This document shows, one piece after another, positions 9,948 to 17,235 of a stretch of DNA of 33,238 bases (position 1 is its first letter; every line of letters begins with the position of its first letter). The position numbers and the translations under genes are program-made. This stretch comes from a virus. The notes under the pieces are model-generated. The model did not search any database. It was not told the DNA's origin and was given only the letters and a program-made list of their open reading frames with translations. The stretch spans positions 1 to 33,238 of IMG/VR virus record IMGVR_UViG_3300028008_000058; one strand, written 5' to 3'.

Positions 9948-11779
9948 TACTTAAGTGCTTTTCTATTTCCTGCCTGTACCCTAGTGTAAATTGTTCTAGG
10001 TACTGGAGTTGAGTCAAAGTTAATACTTAATGCTGCCTCTTCATTCATAAGAGCATCATCTACAATTACATCACCATCTCTATCTTGCCAACCTCCTCTA
10101 AATACTGCAACTTCTTCTTTATCCATAATAATATCACCCCATTGATCTAATCCAGCCACATCTTCTGGGATTGTAGTAGTATCATCAACTCTTACGACAT
10201 TTACAGTTTCTAATTTTTTAAAGAACACATATTTCTGTTTACCATTTCCAATATCTTCTAATAATACTGGCTCTTGTGGCTGTACTTGTGTTGTAATTGA
10301 TTCATAATAACCAAGTCTTCTAGCTGTTTCTTCAGTTTCAGAAATAAATCTAACATTTACTGAATCAATACCTTCTATTTCTTCTAAGATGTAAATAATA
10401 TCAGACTTAGGTAGTTTATCTCTTCTTGTTATATTTAATAAGTAATCAGAAACAACAGCCCTAACATCATTAAAAATATCTTGTTTACTAAATCCTTCAA
10501 AATATCTAATATCAATATCCATTGAATATTTTCTAATTTGTGGCTTTACAAAATTAACTTCTGTCGTTACCATCATTTGACCAGAGTCTTCTAACACTTT
10601 TAACATTGCGTCATATTCCTCTTGTGCAAAAAACATTTCTTTTTCTGGCATTGAAAAATAATCACCGCCTTTAGAAACTTTTTTCTTAATATCCGGAGTT
10701 GCAAAAATATAAATAACATTATCGTCGTCTAAGTATTGGTCGTCAGTTCTATTATAAGCGTCAATATAAGAGAAGATACCATACTTAGAAAGAAAGTATT
10801 CATAATTATCTGGAGTAGCCAACACAAAGCTCTTAGAGGCCATAGGAGTTAATATCTTTGTAAAGTCAATAGATTCTCTATTAGCTCCCATCTTTGGCGA
10901 AGAAGTTACTTCAACATTTAATAGTTCATTAAGGTCATGTAATGTTCCAGTTGAATCTTCACCTTCAACTTTCCATTTAACTTTTAATTCACCGGAATCA
11001 TTAAGATTACCTTGAGCACCTTTATGTTTTAAATATTCTACTTCTACAATAGCGCCTTTATTTGGTATAGCACCAAAATTAGAGTTACCAAAATAAATAT
11101 CTAACCCACCAGAAATTCCAGTCTTAATTAGATAGCCTTTTTCATTTGGTAGTAAATCATATAAAGATTCATGCTTAGTCCACTGTTCTCCATTAACACT
11201 AATAGTAACTCTATTATGATCTGTTAAACCGCTGCCAGTTTTACAGTTAAAAGATTGCATCGATTCACCAGTACTAGTAAACGTTTGTTTTTCAAAAACA
11301 CCCTGTACGATTCCACATGTAGTCCAGTTAAAATCTGATTTAGAAATTCTAAAGGCATCCCTAGAAGTTAATAATGTGTAGAACAATCCATTTGATTCAA
11401 ACTCAAGTTCGGCTCTACCATCTATAACTAATCCATTTCCGGCAATATCTCCTAAACTTGCAGATGGACTCCATCTAAATCTAATTTCACCAAATGCAGA
11501 ATAACCTCTTGTCGCATCATGTCCAGTTAATCTAGACATTCCATATACAGATTCCGGATGTTGTGCTGTATAAATATTTTGTTCAACTAACGCATCTTCA
11601 ATATAAAACATGATAAGCTCAGTTATTTCAGATAGAACTAAAACAATTTGAGCAAACGGAGAAGCCGTAGTAAATAATGTACCAGCTCTTTTATATGCTG
11701 ATATAATATAATTACGTGCGTCCTCTCTAATTTTATTAGAAGTAATTCTTAGTGTATTTAAAAAATTTTGTTCAGCCAT
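9947..11779 (-). CDS. 6: Baseplate wedge protein gp6 (gpJ family)
   Basis: A 610-residue protein close in length to T4 gp6 (660 residues). The N-terminus is helical and carries the gp6/gpJ-type opening, in which a helix with FAQIVLVLSEITELIMFYIEDA precedes the repeated beta domains. The C-terminal half has the characteristic arrangement of an extended beta region (KPQIRKYSMDIDIRYFEGF), a helix bearing V-S-D-Y-L-L-N, then K-S-D-I-I-Y-I-L-E-E-I-E-G-I-D-S-V-N-V-R-F. In T4, gp6 dimers form the inner ring that ties the six wedges together around the hub. Its gene directly follows gp25 in T4 and here, with 16 bases between. A TATAATAA sequence lies just upstream (complement of 11786-11793) but overlaps the intergenic spacer; no Shine-Dalgarno motif is present. 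Confidence 0.8.
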   Translation of the reverse strand: MAEQNFLNTLRITSNKIREDARNYIISAYKRAGTLFTTASPFAQIVLVLSEITELIMFYIEDALVEQNIYTAQHPESVYGMSRLTGHDATRGYSAFGEIRFRWSPSASLGDIAGNGLVIDGRAELEFESNGLFYTLLTSRDAFRISKSDFNWTTCGIVQGVFEKQTFTSTGESMQSFNCKTGSGLTDHNRVTISVNGEQWTKHESLYDLLPNEKGYLIKTGISGGLDIYFGNSNFGAIPNKGAIVEVEYLKHKGAQGNLNDSGELKVKWKVEGEDSTGTLHDLNELLNVEVTSSPKMGANRESIDFTKILTPMASKSFVLATPDNYEYFLSKYGIFSYIDAYNRTDDQYLDDDNVIYIFATPDIKKKVSKGGDYFSMPEKEMFFAQEEYDAMLKVLEDSGQMMVTTEVNFVKPQIRKYSMDIDIRYFEGFSKQDIFNDVRAVVSDYLLNITRRDKLPKSDIIYILEEIEGIDSVNVRFISETEETARRLGYYESITTQVQPQEPVLLEDIGNGKQKYVFFKKLETVNVVRVDDTTTIPEDVAGLDQWGDIIMDKEEVAVFRGGWQDRDGDVIVDDALMNEEAALSINFDSTPVPRTIYTRVQAGNRKALK

Positions 11780-11795
11780 TTTTTGTTATTATAAT

Positions 11796-12149
11796 TTACG
11801 TACGAACTGAGACTTCATACTTATTATCTATCTCAATATTAATGTACCCTATATCTCTTGCATTTCCTCTTTCAAAAGAAACATTAATTTTAACTTTATG
11901 TTTATTCGCTAATGGACAATATGTATTTAATTGACTTCTTATTTGCTTTTTAATTTTATATTCAGCAAAACCAAATGTATATATCATATCTCCTAAGTTA
12001 CAACCAAAGTCCGGAAATCCTAAAACATCACCCTTTCTAGTAAATAGAATAGTTTCAATTTGAGTAATTAATTGTTGAACTTCGTCTTCAATATGTACTT
12101 TAGTTGCGTCAAAATTTGGGTCGCCATTGACTTTAATATAGATCTCCAT
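11796..12149 (-). CDS. 25: Baseplate wedge protein gp25 (GPW/gp25 family)
   Basis: A 117-residue protein of the usual length for the GPW/gp25 family (T4 gp25 is 132). Residues 22-54 show the family pattern: an amphipathic helix (VQQLITQIETILFT), then a TRKGDVLGFPDFGCNLGD segment corresponding to the Gly-rich loop that contacts the sheath and gp6, then a helix and a beta strand (VKINVSFERG). In T4, gp25 joins the wedge core with gp6 and gp53 and nucleates sheath polymerisation. Position directly before gp6 supports the call. The upstream gene ends 18 bases earlier and the leader is A-rich without a Shine-Dalgarno motif. Confidence 0.9.
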   Translation of the reverse strand: MEIYIKVNGDPNFDATKVHIEDEVQQLITQIETILFTRKGDVLGFPDFGCNLGDMIYTFGFAEYKIKKQIRSQLNTYCPLANKHKVKINVSFERGNARDIGYINIEIDNKYEVSVRT

Positions 12150-12167
12150 TTTATATGTATTCGTTTT

Positions 12168-13034
12168 TTATGAGTGCATCATCCAATCAACACCTTCATC
12201 ACCTTTAATTTCTTCTTCAATTATAGATAATTCTTCATCACCCATATCTTTTATAGCTCCATAATCAAATTCAACATTACCAGGCATTGCAAATTTAAAG
12301 ATACCTAATTTTGCACCAAGTGATTGTTTAATCTTAGCACTTACGTATCTAAAAAATAACTCATCATCAAATAAAGCACAATCGTGAATAGTCTCATATA
12401 CCTCTAATATCACATCGCCCTTTGGAGTATCTCCCATAATTTTTAAATCACCTGTTAGTTGTGAGTAATGAAATGAAATAGGATTTTCTAGAATCTGTCT
12501 AGACAGATCAGCCATAGAAGCATTCAATACATAATATTGTAATTCTTCAGCAGCATCTGCAGCTCCAGCACCATCGTACATTCTTCTAAATAACATTCTT
12601 TCCATAGAGAAGTCAGATCCACCTTGGAATCTTTTATCCATACCACTACCAACGCCATTCCAGCCTGATGCTAAATCATAAAGCCCATATACTGAATAAA
12701 CAGATCCACCTAAGTCTTTCTTATTTCCTTCAGCATCACTAGAAGCTGCACCTGGCAAAGTTAGAGTCCTATGTTTCTTAAAGTATTCAGTCTCAAATAT
12801 TTCATTAGGTATATGATAATAATTCTCCTTAAGAGAATATTCATATTTTTTATACATCCACTTTTTAGCTCTTTTAATAATATTAAGAACTTCCTTTGGT
12901 GGTAATTGTATTGGAATCATACAAGCTCCAGAAATATCATCCTGAATTTCTGTGAGAAATTCATTTAAACAGTTTGAACCAAAGTCTCTTGGTGTATTTA
13001 AATTACTTTCATTTCCACTTCTAATTTCACTCAT
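12168..13034 (-). CDS. Probable neck protein, T4 gp13-like
   Basis: A 288-residue protein. Near residue 45 a helix (LPPKEVLNIIKRAKKWMYKK) matches the opening helix of gp13-type neck proteins, which begin with an L-x-P-x-x-I-x-x-x-I-x-x-A-L-x-x-Y pattern. The C-terminal third has the same logic as gp13: a strand with D-L-K-I-M-G, a beta hairpin, then F-F-R-Y-V-S-A-K-I-K-Q-S-L-G-A-K-L, a MPGNV turn and an acidic final helix (ELSIIEEEI) followed by a short WMM tail. In T4, gp13 with gp14 seals the head and makes the tail-docking site. Location next to gp25 rather than with head genes is unusual for T4. The match is by memory of motif order; a baseplate protein is the alternative. Confidence 0.5.
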   Translation of the reverse strand: MSEIRSGNESNLNTPRDFGSNCLNEFLTEIQDDISGACMIPIQLPPKEVLNIIKRAKKWMYKKYEYSLKENYYHIPNEIFETEYFKKHRTLTLPGAASSDAEGNKKDLGGSVYSVYGLYDLASGWNGVGSGMDKRFQGGSDFSMERMLFRRMYDGAGAADAAEELQYYVLNASMADLSRQILENPISFHYSQLTGDLKIMGDTPKGDVILEVYETIHDCALFDDELFFRYVSAKIKQSLGAKLGIFKFAMPGNVEFDYGAIKDMGDEELSIIEEEIKGDEGVDWMMHS

Positions 13035-13038
13035 TTTG

Positions 13039-14346
13039 TTATTTTATTTTTTTACTTACTACTATTTCGGTATCTTCAAATCTAGCAGCATCGCTTTTAA
13101 AACCTTCTCTAAAAATACCCCCAATCATTTTACCTTTAAAGATTCCATCTCTACCAAAGACATAACAATTAGTTAACTCGCAACTTCCATGTACATAAGA
13201 AGATTCTATTTTAGATTCAAATACTTCAGTAGATCTATATAAATCACATCTTAATAAATTAGCGCCCTTAACGGTACATCCATATAAATTAGACGTTTCA
13301 ATATTACCAGCCAATTCACAGTCTACAAAATCATATCCTTCTAATAAATAACAGATTCCAAATTTACCATCTTTAACCTGTATTTTTCCTAAGTCGCTAT
13401 CATAATTAATTTTACCAGAAACCATGCCACCATTTACAATAAGATCCATTACTTTTTTCTTTATCTTAGCCCACTGTAATTGTATAATTTGTTCATGTTC
13501 TTGTAGGTCTACCATAATTGTAATTTCAGGCCAATATTTATTAATATTTTTCCAATCTTTACTACTTTCTATTATTGGTAAATTTTTATTAAGAATCTTT
13601 CTAAGCTCAATCTTATTTTCTTCGTTAAAAAGAGGGCTATTGCAAGAGTTCCACATTTGCATTAAAAACATTTCAGAAAGATAAAAAATGTTTTCAGATT
13701 TTTTTTCATAATCTGCGCCACCTAAATATCTAAATTCTAGATAATTACTTTCTTTCTTTGAAAAGTTAATTCCATAGTATTTTGTATCTGCAAATTTATA
13801 ACTCATAGATGAAATATTACTACCATCAAAAAAGTAGGCTTCATCTTTAGGCATAATCCATTTAATACTTTTTGCATAAACAGACTTTTCTCTTTTAGGG
13901 AAGAATTTATATACTTGTTGCTCATTAAAATCAAGAATGAATTTTAAAACATTCATTTTTGAAATCATCGCAGGATCCTCTAAATATTTTTTATCAAATG
14001 AAAGATTAATATGTATAGATGCTCTGTCATTAGTATAGCCATTCTCATTAATCCAGTTTAAAACATTAGAAATCATAATCCTAGCGTTTCTATATGGAAC
14101 AGGCCCTGTTACTAATTCTACCAAGCCTTTACCACCAGACATATCTGGTTCTAATTTAAACTCATCAGCAGATGGTTGAAAATCAGAATGGGCTTTATCT
14201 TCAAGCCTAATAGGTCGGCCTAGGAGTTTACTCAATGATTTTTGAGTCTCTTCTAGGCCGATATTAGAATAGAATTCGAACTCGACACCTACTAGCGCTG
14301 CGTTCAGTATAGAGTTGCGATCTGAATTCTTATTTAATTTTTTCAT
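13039..14346 (-). CDS. Amidoligase-like enzyme (glutamine-synthetase fold) fused to beta-helix
   Basis: A 435-residue two-part protein. Residues about 18-245 fit the Amidoligase_2 (COOH-NH2 ligase) pattern: GVEFEF with E22 and E24, then F-K-L-E-P-D-M-S, G-L-V-E-L-V-T-G-P, a helix ending NWINENGYT, S-I-H-I-N, then Y-Y-G-I-N-F followed by L-E-F-R-Y-L-G-G. The acidic and His/Arg residues correspond to metal/ATP-binding positions of this glutamine-synthetase-like fold, which joins a carboxylate to an amine using ATP. After a helical linker, residues about 320-425 form short beta rungs with Cys, Asn and Leu at regular spacing (DFVDCELAGN, NLYGCTVKGANLLRCDL), like a pentapeptide or right-handed beta-helix. 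It lies 4 bases before the neck-like gene and 51 bases after S1. Substrate is unknown: peptidoglycan peptides or a virion protein are possibilities. Confidence 0.7.
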   Translation of the reverse strand: MKKLNKNSDRNSILNAALVGVEFEFYSNIGLEETQKSLSKLLGRPIRLEDKAHSDFQPSADEFKLEPDMSGGKGLVELVTGPVPYRNARIMISNVLNWINENGYTNDRASIHINLSFDKKYLEDPAMISKMNVLKFILDFNEQQVYKFFPKREKSVYAKSIKWIMPKDEAYFFDGSNISSMSYKFADTKYYGINFSKKESNYLEFRYLGGADYEKKSENIFYLSEMFLMQMWNSCNSPLFNEENKIELRKILNKNLPIIESSKDWKNINKYWPEITIMVDLQEHEQIIQLQWAKIKKKVMDLIVNGGMVSGKINYDSDLGKIQVKDGKFGICYLLEGYDFVDCELAGNIETSNLYGCTVKGANLLRCDLYRSTEVFESKIESSYVHGSCELTNCYVFGRDGIFKGKMIGGIFREGFKSDAARFEDTEIVVSKKIK

Positions 14347-14397
14347 CTTAGAGTATGATATTACGTTTCAATATATATCACACTTAAAATGCTTTAG

Positions 14398-15681
14398 TTA
14401 TTGTGGCATCTTTAAAAATACCTTTTTACTCTCCGTATCGATTCTTGTGATTTGTACTGTAATTTTATCACCAGAATTAAAGACGTCTATTAAGCCATCT
14501 TCAAGTTCACTAATATGTAATAAACCAGTAACACCATCTTCAATATTTATAAATAAACCATACTCTTTTTTAGTCTTAATCGTTGCCTCGACAGTCGATG
14601 GAATTTGATATCTTTCAATAATATCATTCCATGGATTAGAGACTACGTTATCTTTTTGAGTTAGTGTAATTTTAGTGTTAGAAATAATATCTTTTACTTT
14701 AAATTTAATTTCATCACCTGGTTTAATATCTCTAGACTTAAACGCCGGGAGCGTTAATTCATCTAGGTCATTAATGTGTATCATACCAGTAAGACATTTA
14801 TTAAATTCAACAAATACGCCATATCTAGCAGAGCCAGTAACTGTACCAGTATATTCTTCTCCCATATTATCTTTAATGGCCTGAATTTCTGTTGGTATTA
14901 GTGCTTGTAAATATTTTCTATGTGAAACCACAATAGTTCCTCTATCTGCTGAGAAGCTTACAGGTACTACATAAATTTCAGTACCAATAATAGATTCAAA
15001 GTCGTGAAGTTTATTAATTCCAGCAAGTGAACCTGGCATAAAGCATTCTACTCCTTGAACTTCTATAATATAACCACCATTCTCGATCATGTTTTTAACA
15101 GTACCAACCCAAGCAGTATTACCTTCTTCAACTCCAGCTCTTAAGTCTAAGAATACCTTATGTTTTACACCACCTGAAATCGAACCAAGTACATGTGTGT
15201 TATTTTTATTAGAAGTAATTAAAACTGCAGTTTCTTCTCCTGGTTGTAGTGCTTTAACAAGAGCAGTCTCTTTATCATACTTAACATAAATCAATTCTCT
15301 ATAGCCAATATCGACTGAAATAAATTCTTGATTTACAGCAAAGATCTTACCTTCATATATAGAACCTTCTGTAATTAATGGTAAGAGAGGATTTTGCTGA
15401 TTAGCATGTTCCATAAGATCATAAAGTTCTTGAGCATAAGATTCTCTCGAATATACTCTATCTCCTTTTTTAGTCTTAATATGTGGGTTTGGTTTTCTGG
15501 TTTTAGAAGGGCATGTGGCCTCGTAAGCATCCCACATGAATTCACCATTTTCATCGTAAAAGCTCTGTTCAGTTTCTGGAGCTTGTTCTTTAACTTCGAT
15601 TTGCGGTTCTGGAAGTTTATCAACCGTTTTGTCTAGTGTTACTGTAGTAATTCTAGGTCTTTTGTTTTTTTCGTTGTTCAT
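14398..15681 (-). CDS. Ribosomal protein S1-like RNA-binding protein, four S1 domains
   Basis: A 427-residue protein. After an acidic, Pro/Lys-rich N-terminal tail (1-100), four OB-fold S1 domains follow: about 103-168 (degenerate), 185-256, 273-343 and 362-426. The last two are canonical, with Y-T-G-T-V-T-G-S-A-R-Y-G-V-F-V-E-F, L-T-G-M-I-H-I-N-D-L and Y-G-L-F-I-N-I, V-T-G-L-L-H-I-S-E-L. Bacterial S1 has six domains in a longer chain, so this is a shortened version. S1 binds mRNA on the 30S subunit and matters most when no Shine-Dalgarno helix guides initiation, which is the situation in this genome. Phage-encoded S1-like genes are known. Whether this one sits on ribosomes or acts as an RNA chaperone or translation regulator cannot be read from sequence. 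It is the first minus-strand gene after the divergent spacer. Confidence 0.88.
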   Translation of the reverse strand: MNNEKNKRPRITTVTLDKTVDKLPEPQIEVKEQAPETEQSFYDENGEFMWDAYEATCPSKTRKPNPHIKTKKGDRVYSRESYAQELYDLMEHANQQNPLLPLITEGSIYEGKIFAVNQEFISVDIGYRELIYVKYDKETALVKALQPGEETAVLITSNKNNTHVLGSISGGVKHKVFLDLRAGVEEGNTAWVGTVKNMIENGGYIIEVQGVECFMPGSLAGINKLHDFESIIGTEIYVVPVSFSADRGTIVVSHRKYLQALIPTEIQAIKDNMGEEYTGTVTGSARYGVFVEFNKCLTGMIHINDLDELTLPAFKSRDIKPGDEIKFKVKDIISNTKITLTQKDNVVSNPWNDIIERYQIPSTVEATIKTKKEYGLFINIEDGVTGLLHISELEDGLIDVFNSGDKITVQITRIDTESKKVFLKMPQ

Positions 15682-15829
15682 TTATTTTTATATTAAAGGT
15701 GTAACATAATATATATCAGCTTTCTTTTCTATTATAGGAGCATTGGCTTCTACAAAAAATAATTACCAAATAATTTTTTTATGTCAATTATTTTTATTAT
15801 ATTAGTACTGTAATTAAAAACTAATAGAC
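15682..15829. promoter_or_regulatory. Divergent promoter region between S1 gene and plus-strand island
   Basis: The longest gene-free stretch, 148 bases, lies between divergent start codons. On the minus strand toward S1 there are two candidate promoters. One is TATAATAG (complement of 15729-15736), 48 bases before the S1 start. The other is TTGACA (complement of 15782-15787) followed about 20 bases later by TATTTTTTG (complement of 15753-15761), resembling the Bacteroidota TTG/TAnnTTTG pattern with one extra base. On the plus strand only a weak TATATTAG at 15798-15805 is seen before the 72-residue gene. There is no convincing Shine-Dalgarno motif on either side. The calls rest on pattern only. 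Confidence 0.4.
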
Positions 15830-16048
15830 ATGCAAAACGTAAAAAACTTACTTCAGAATTGGAAACATGATTTAGCACAAGCTGGCGAGTTAATGGGAAC
15901 CGATCTCGAAACACTTGATACTCGAGGGTTTAAAAACTTAGAGTTTCAAATTGAACAACTAGAATCTGCTATTAAAAAAGACGATCAGTCTAAAAGATGG
16001 GCAGAACAAGAAATGGCAGACTTTAATAATCATTTAGGAAGGTTTTAA
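15830..16048 (+). CDS. Small acidic/helical protein of unknown function
   Basis: A 72-residue protein, predicted almost entirely helical: a first amphipathic helix (LLQNWKHDLAQAGELMG), a short break, then a longer helix from FQIEQLESAIKKDDQ to the C-terminus (NNHLGRF). No Cys, no membrane segment and no known motif. It is the first of two plus-strand genes in an otherwise minus-strand region, 20 bases before the CCA-adding enzyme, so both probably share a transcript. The start at 15830 is the only sensible one in frame and follows an A-rich leader. A partner or regulator of the CCA enzyme is possible but unsupported beyond linkage. Confidence 0.7.
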   Translation: MQNVKNLLQNWKHDLAQAGELMGTDLETLDTRGFKNLEFQIEQLESAIKKDDQSKRWAEQEMADFNNHLGRF

Positions 16049-16068
16049 TTAAACAAGATACATAACAC

Positions 16069-17226
16069 ATGAACTTACATAACTTCGCAGATTTTAAACT
16101 TTTAACAGAGGCTAAGAATTCACTTAAGATGAATGTGCCTTCTGATATATTAGATCTACATAAACTATTTAAAAAGAATGGTAAAGAACTTTTTATAGTT
16201 GGTGGTGCAGTTCGAGATGCACTGCTTGGTAAGAAGCCAAAAGATTTTGATTTAGCAACAGATGCCTTCCCGGCAGAAGTTATTGAAATAGTTACTAATG
16301 CAGGTTACACAACCACTGGAGAAGTTGGACATCAATTTGGTGTGGTTATTGTAAATGTACCGTCAGATCCAGCTGGAGTTGAGGTTGCAACATTTAGAGA
16401 AGATATTGGTAAAGGCCGAAGACCTGATGCCGTGGAGTACTCTACAATAGATAAGGACGTTCTAAGGCGAGATCTAACTATCAATGCATTATTCTATGAC
16501 ATGGGAACTGAAGAGGTTGTCGATCTTGTAGGTGGCTTAGAAGATATAAAGAATTCAAAGATTAGAACTGTCGGTGTTGCTGCAGATAGATTTGCAGAAG
16601 ATCCACTTAGAAAATTAAGAGCCTTAAGATTTGCTGGTAGAACTGGAAGTAAATTAGAAAAAGAAACTGCTGAAGCTATACTAACAGATAATAGTTTAGA
16701 AGGTATTAGTCCAGAAAGAATTAGAGATGAATTTAAGAAATCAGTAACGACTGCAAAGTCTGCTAAGAAATACTTGGAAATGGTTTCTGAATTTAAGTTA
16801 TGGAATATTATGTTTCCGACATTACCTATTAGTCAAAAATTCGTTAACACAAATACTTGGTTAATTCAACTAACTCAATTATTTATGGCAAACGATACAG
16901 ATCTTCTTAAGAAAGAAATGAATAAGGCTACATTTTCAAACGATGAAATTAGTGGAGTTATATTCTTAAAGAACTTAATGGCATTTAATCCAGCCAATGT
17001 GTTTGATACACATAAGCAATTTAAAAATAGCGGACTTGATAAAAAGGTTATTTTAGAATTTGTAAAGATTAATAGACTAGATGCTAAAATGATTAAAGCC
17101 TTTTTTAAATACAAGCCATCTACAAATGGTAGAGATGTTATGAAAGAGTTTGGTTTAAAAGGACCTGCAATATCTGATAAAATCAATCAAATAGAGGCTG
17201 ATAAATTTAAAAAACTTTTAAAGTAA
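16069..17226 (+). CDS. CCA-adding enzyme (class II tRNA nucleotidyltransferase)
   Basis: A 385-residue class II nucleotidyltransferase. Motif A is GGAVRDALLG (45-54) and the metal-binding pair is in KDFDLAT (D59, D61). RRDLTINAL (133-141), the D-L-V-G-G-L-E-D-I turn with I-R-T-V-G, and the nucleotide-selecting motif EDPLRKLRA (177-185) follow in the family order. A helical C-terminal region of about 190 residues would be the tRNA-binding body. The enzyme adds or repairs the 3' CCA end of tRNAs; a poly(A) polymerase role cannot be excluded since the families are close. The catalytic domain starts normally at M21. The first 20 residues are an extension with the pattern H-N-F-A-D-F-K-L-L-T-E-A, resembling T4 capsid-targeting peptides. 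No tRNA genes are in the window. It is convergent with the 597-residue gene. Confidence 0.9.
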   Translation: MNLHNFADFKLLTEAKNSLKMNVPSDILDLHKLFKKNGKELFIVGGAVRDALLGKKPKDFDLATDAFPAEVIEIVTNAGYTTTGEVGHQFGVVIVNVPSDPAGVEVATFREDIGKGRRPDAVEYSTIDKDVLRRDLTINALFYDMGTEEVVDLVGGLEDIKNSKIRTVGVAADRFAEDPLRKLRALRFAGRTGSKLEKETAEAILTDNSLEGISPERIRDEFKKSVTTAKSAKKYLEMVSEFKLWNIMFPTLPISQKFVNTNTWLIQLTQLFMANDTDLLKKEMNKATFSNDEISGVIFLKNLMAFNPANVFDTHKQFKNSGLDKKVILEFVKINRLDAKMIKAFFKYKPSTNGRDVMKEFGLKGPAISDKINQIEADKFKKLLK

Positions 17227-17235
17227 GCTTTAAAA
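17216..17235. terminator. Probable bidirectional terminator between convergent genes
   Basis: A perfect 8-bp inverted repeat, TTTTAAAG (17216-17223), loop TAAG, CTTTAAAA (17228-17235), spans the stop codons of the CCA enzyme gene and of the convergent 597-residue gene. A and T runs flank it on both strands. It has only one G-C pair, so the stem is weak; position between converging transcripts is the main support. Confidence 0.45.

Noticed and set aside
13424-13684. Plus-strand frames inside the amidoligase and S1 genes (13424-13684, 14315-14608 and others)
   Set aside because: They lie opposite well-supported domains and show only hydrophobic or low-complexity composition expected from antisense AT-rich sequence.
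14347-14397. Possible promoter or hairpin between S1 and amidoligase
   Set aside because: A TGATAT/ATATCA pair with a long loop and no T-run is seen; it is too weak to call and no TATAATA box is present.
15682-15829. tRNA or structured RNA in the divergent spacer, sought because of the CCA enzyme
   Set aside because: No cloverleaf arms or TTC-loop consensus could be found; the stretch is AT-rich and looks like promoter sequence.
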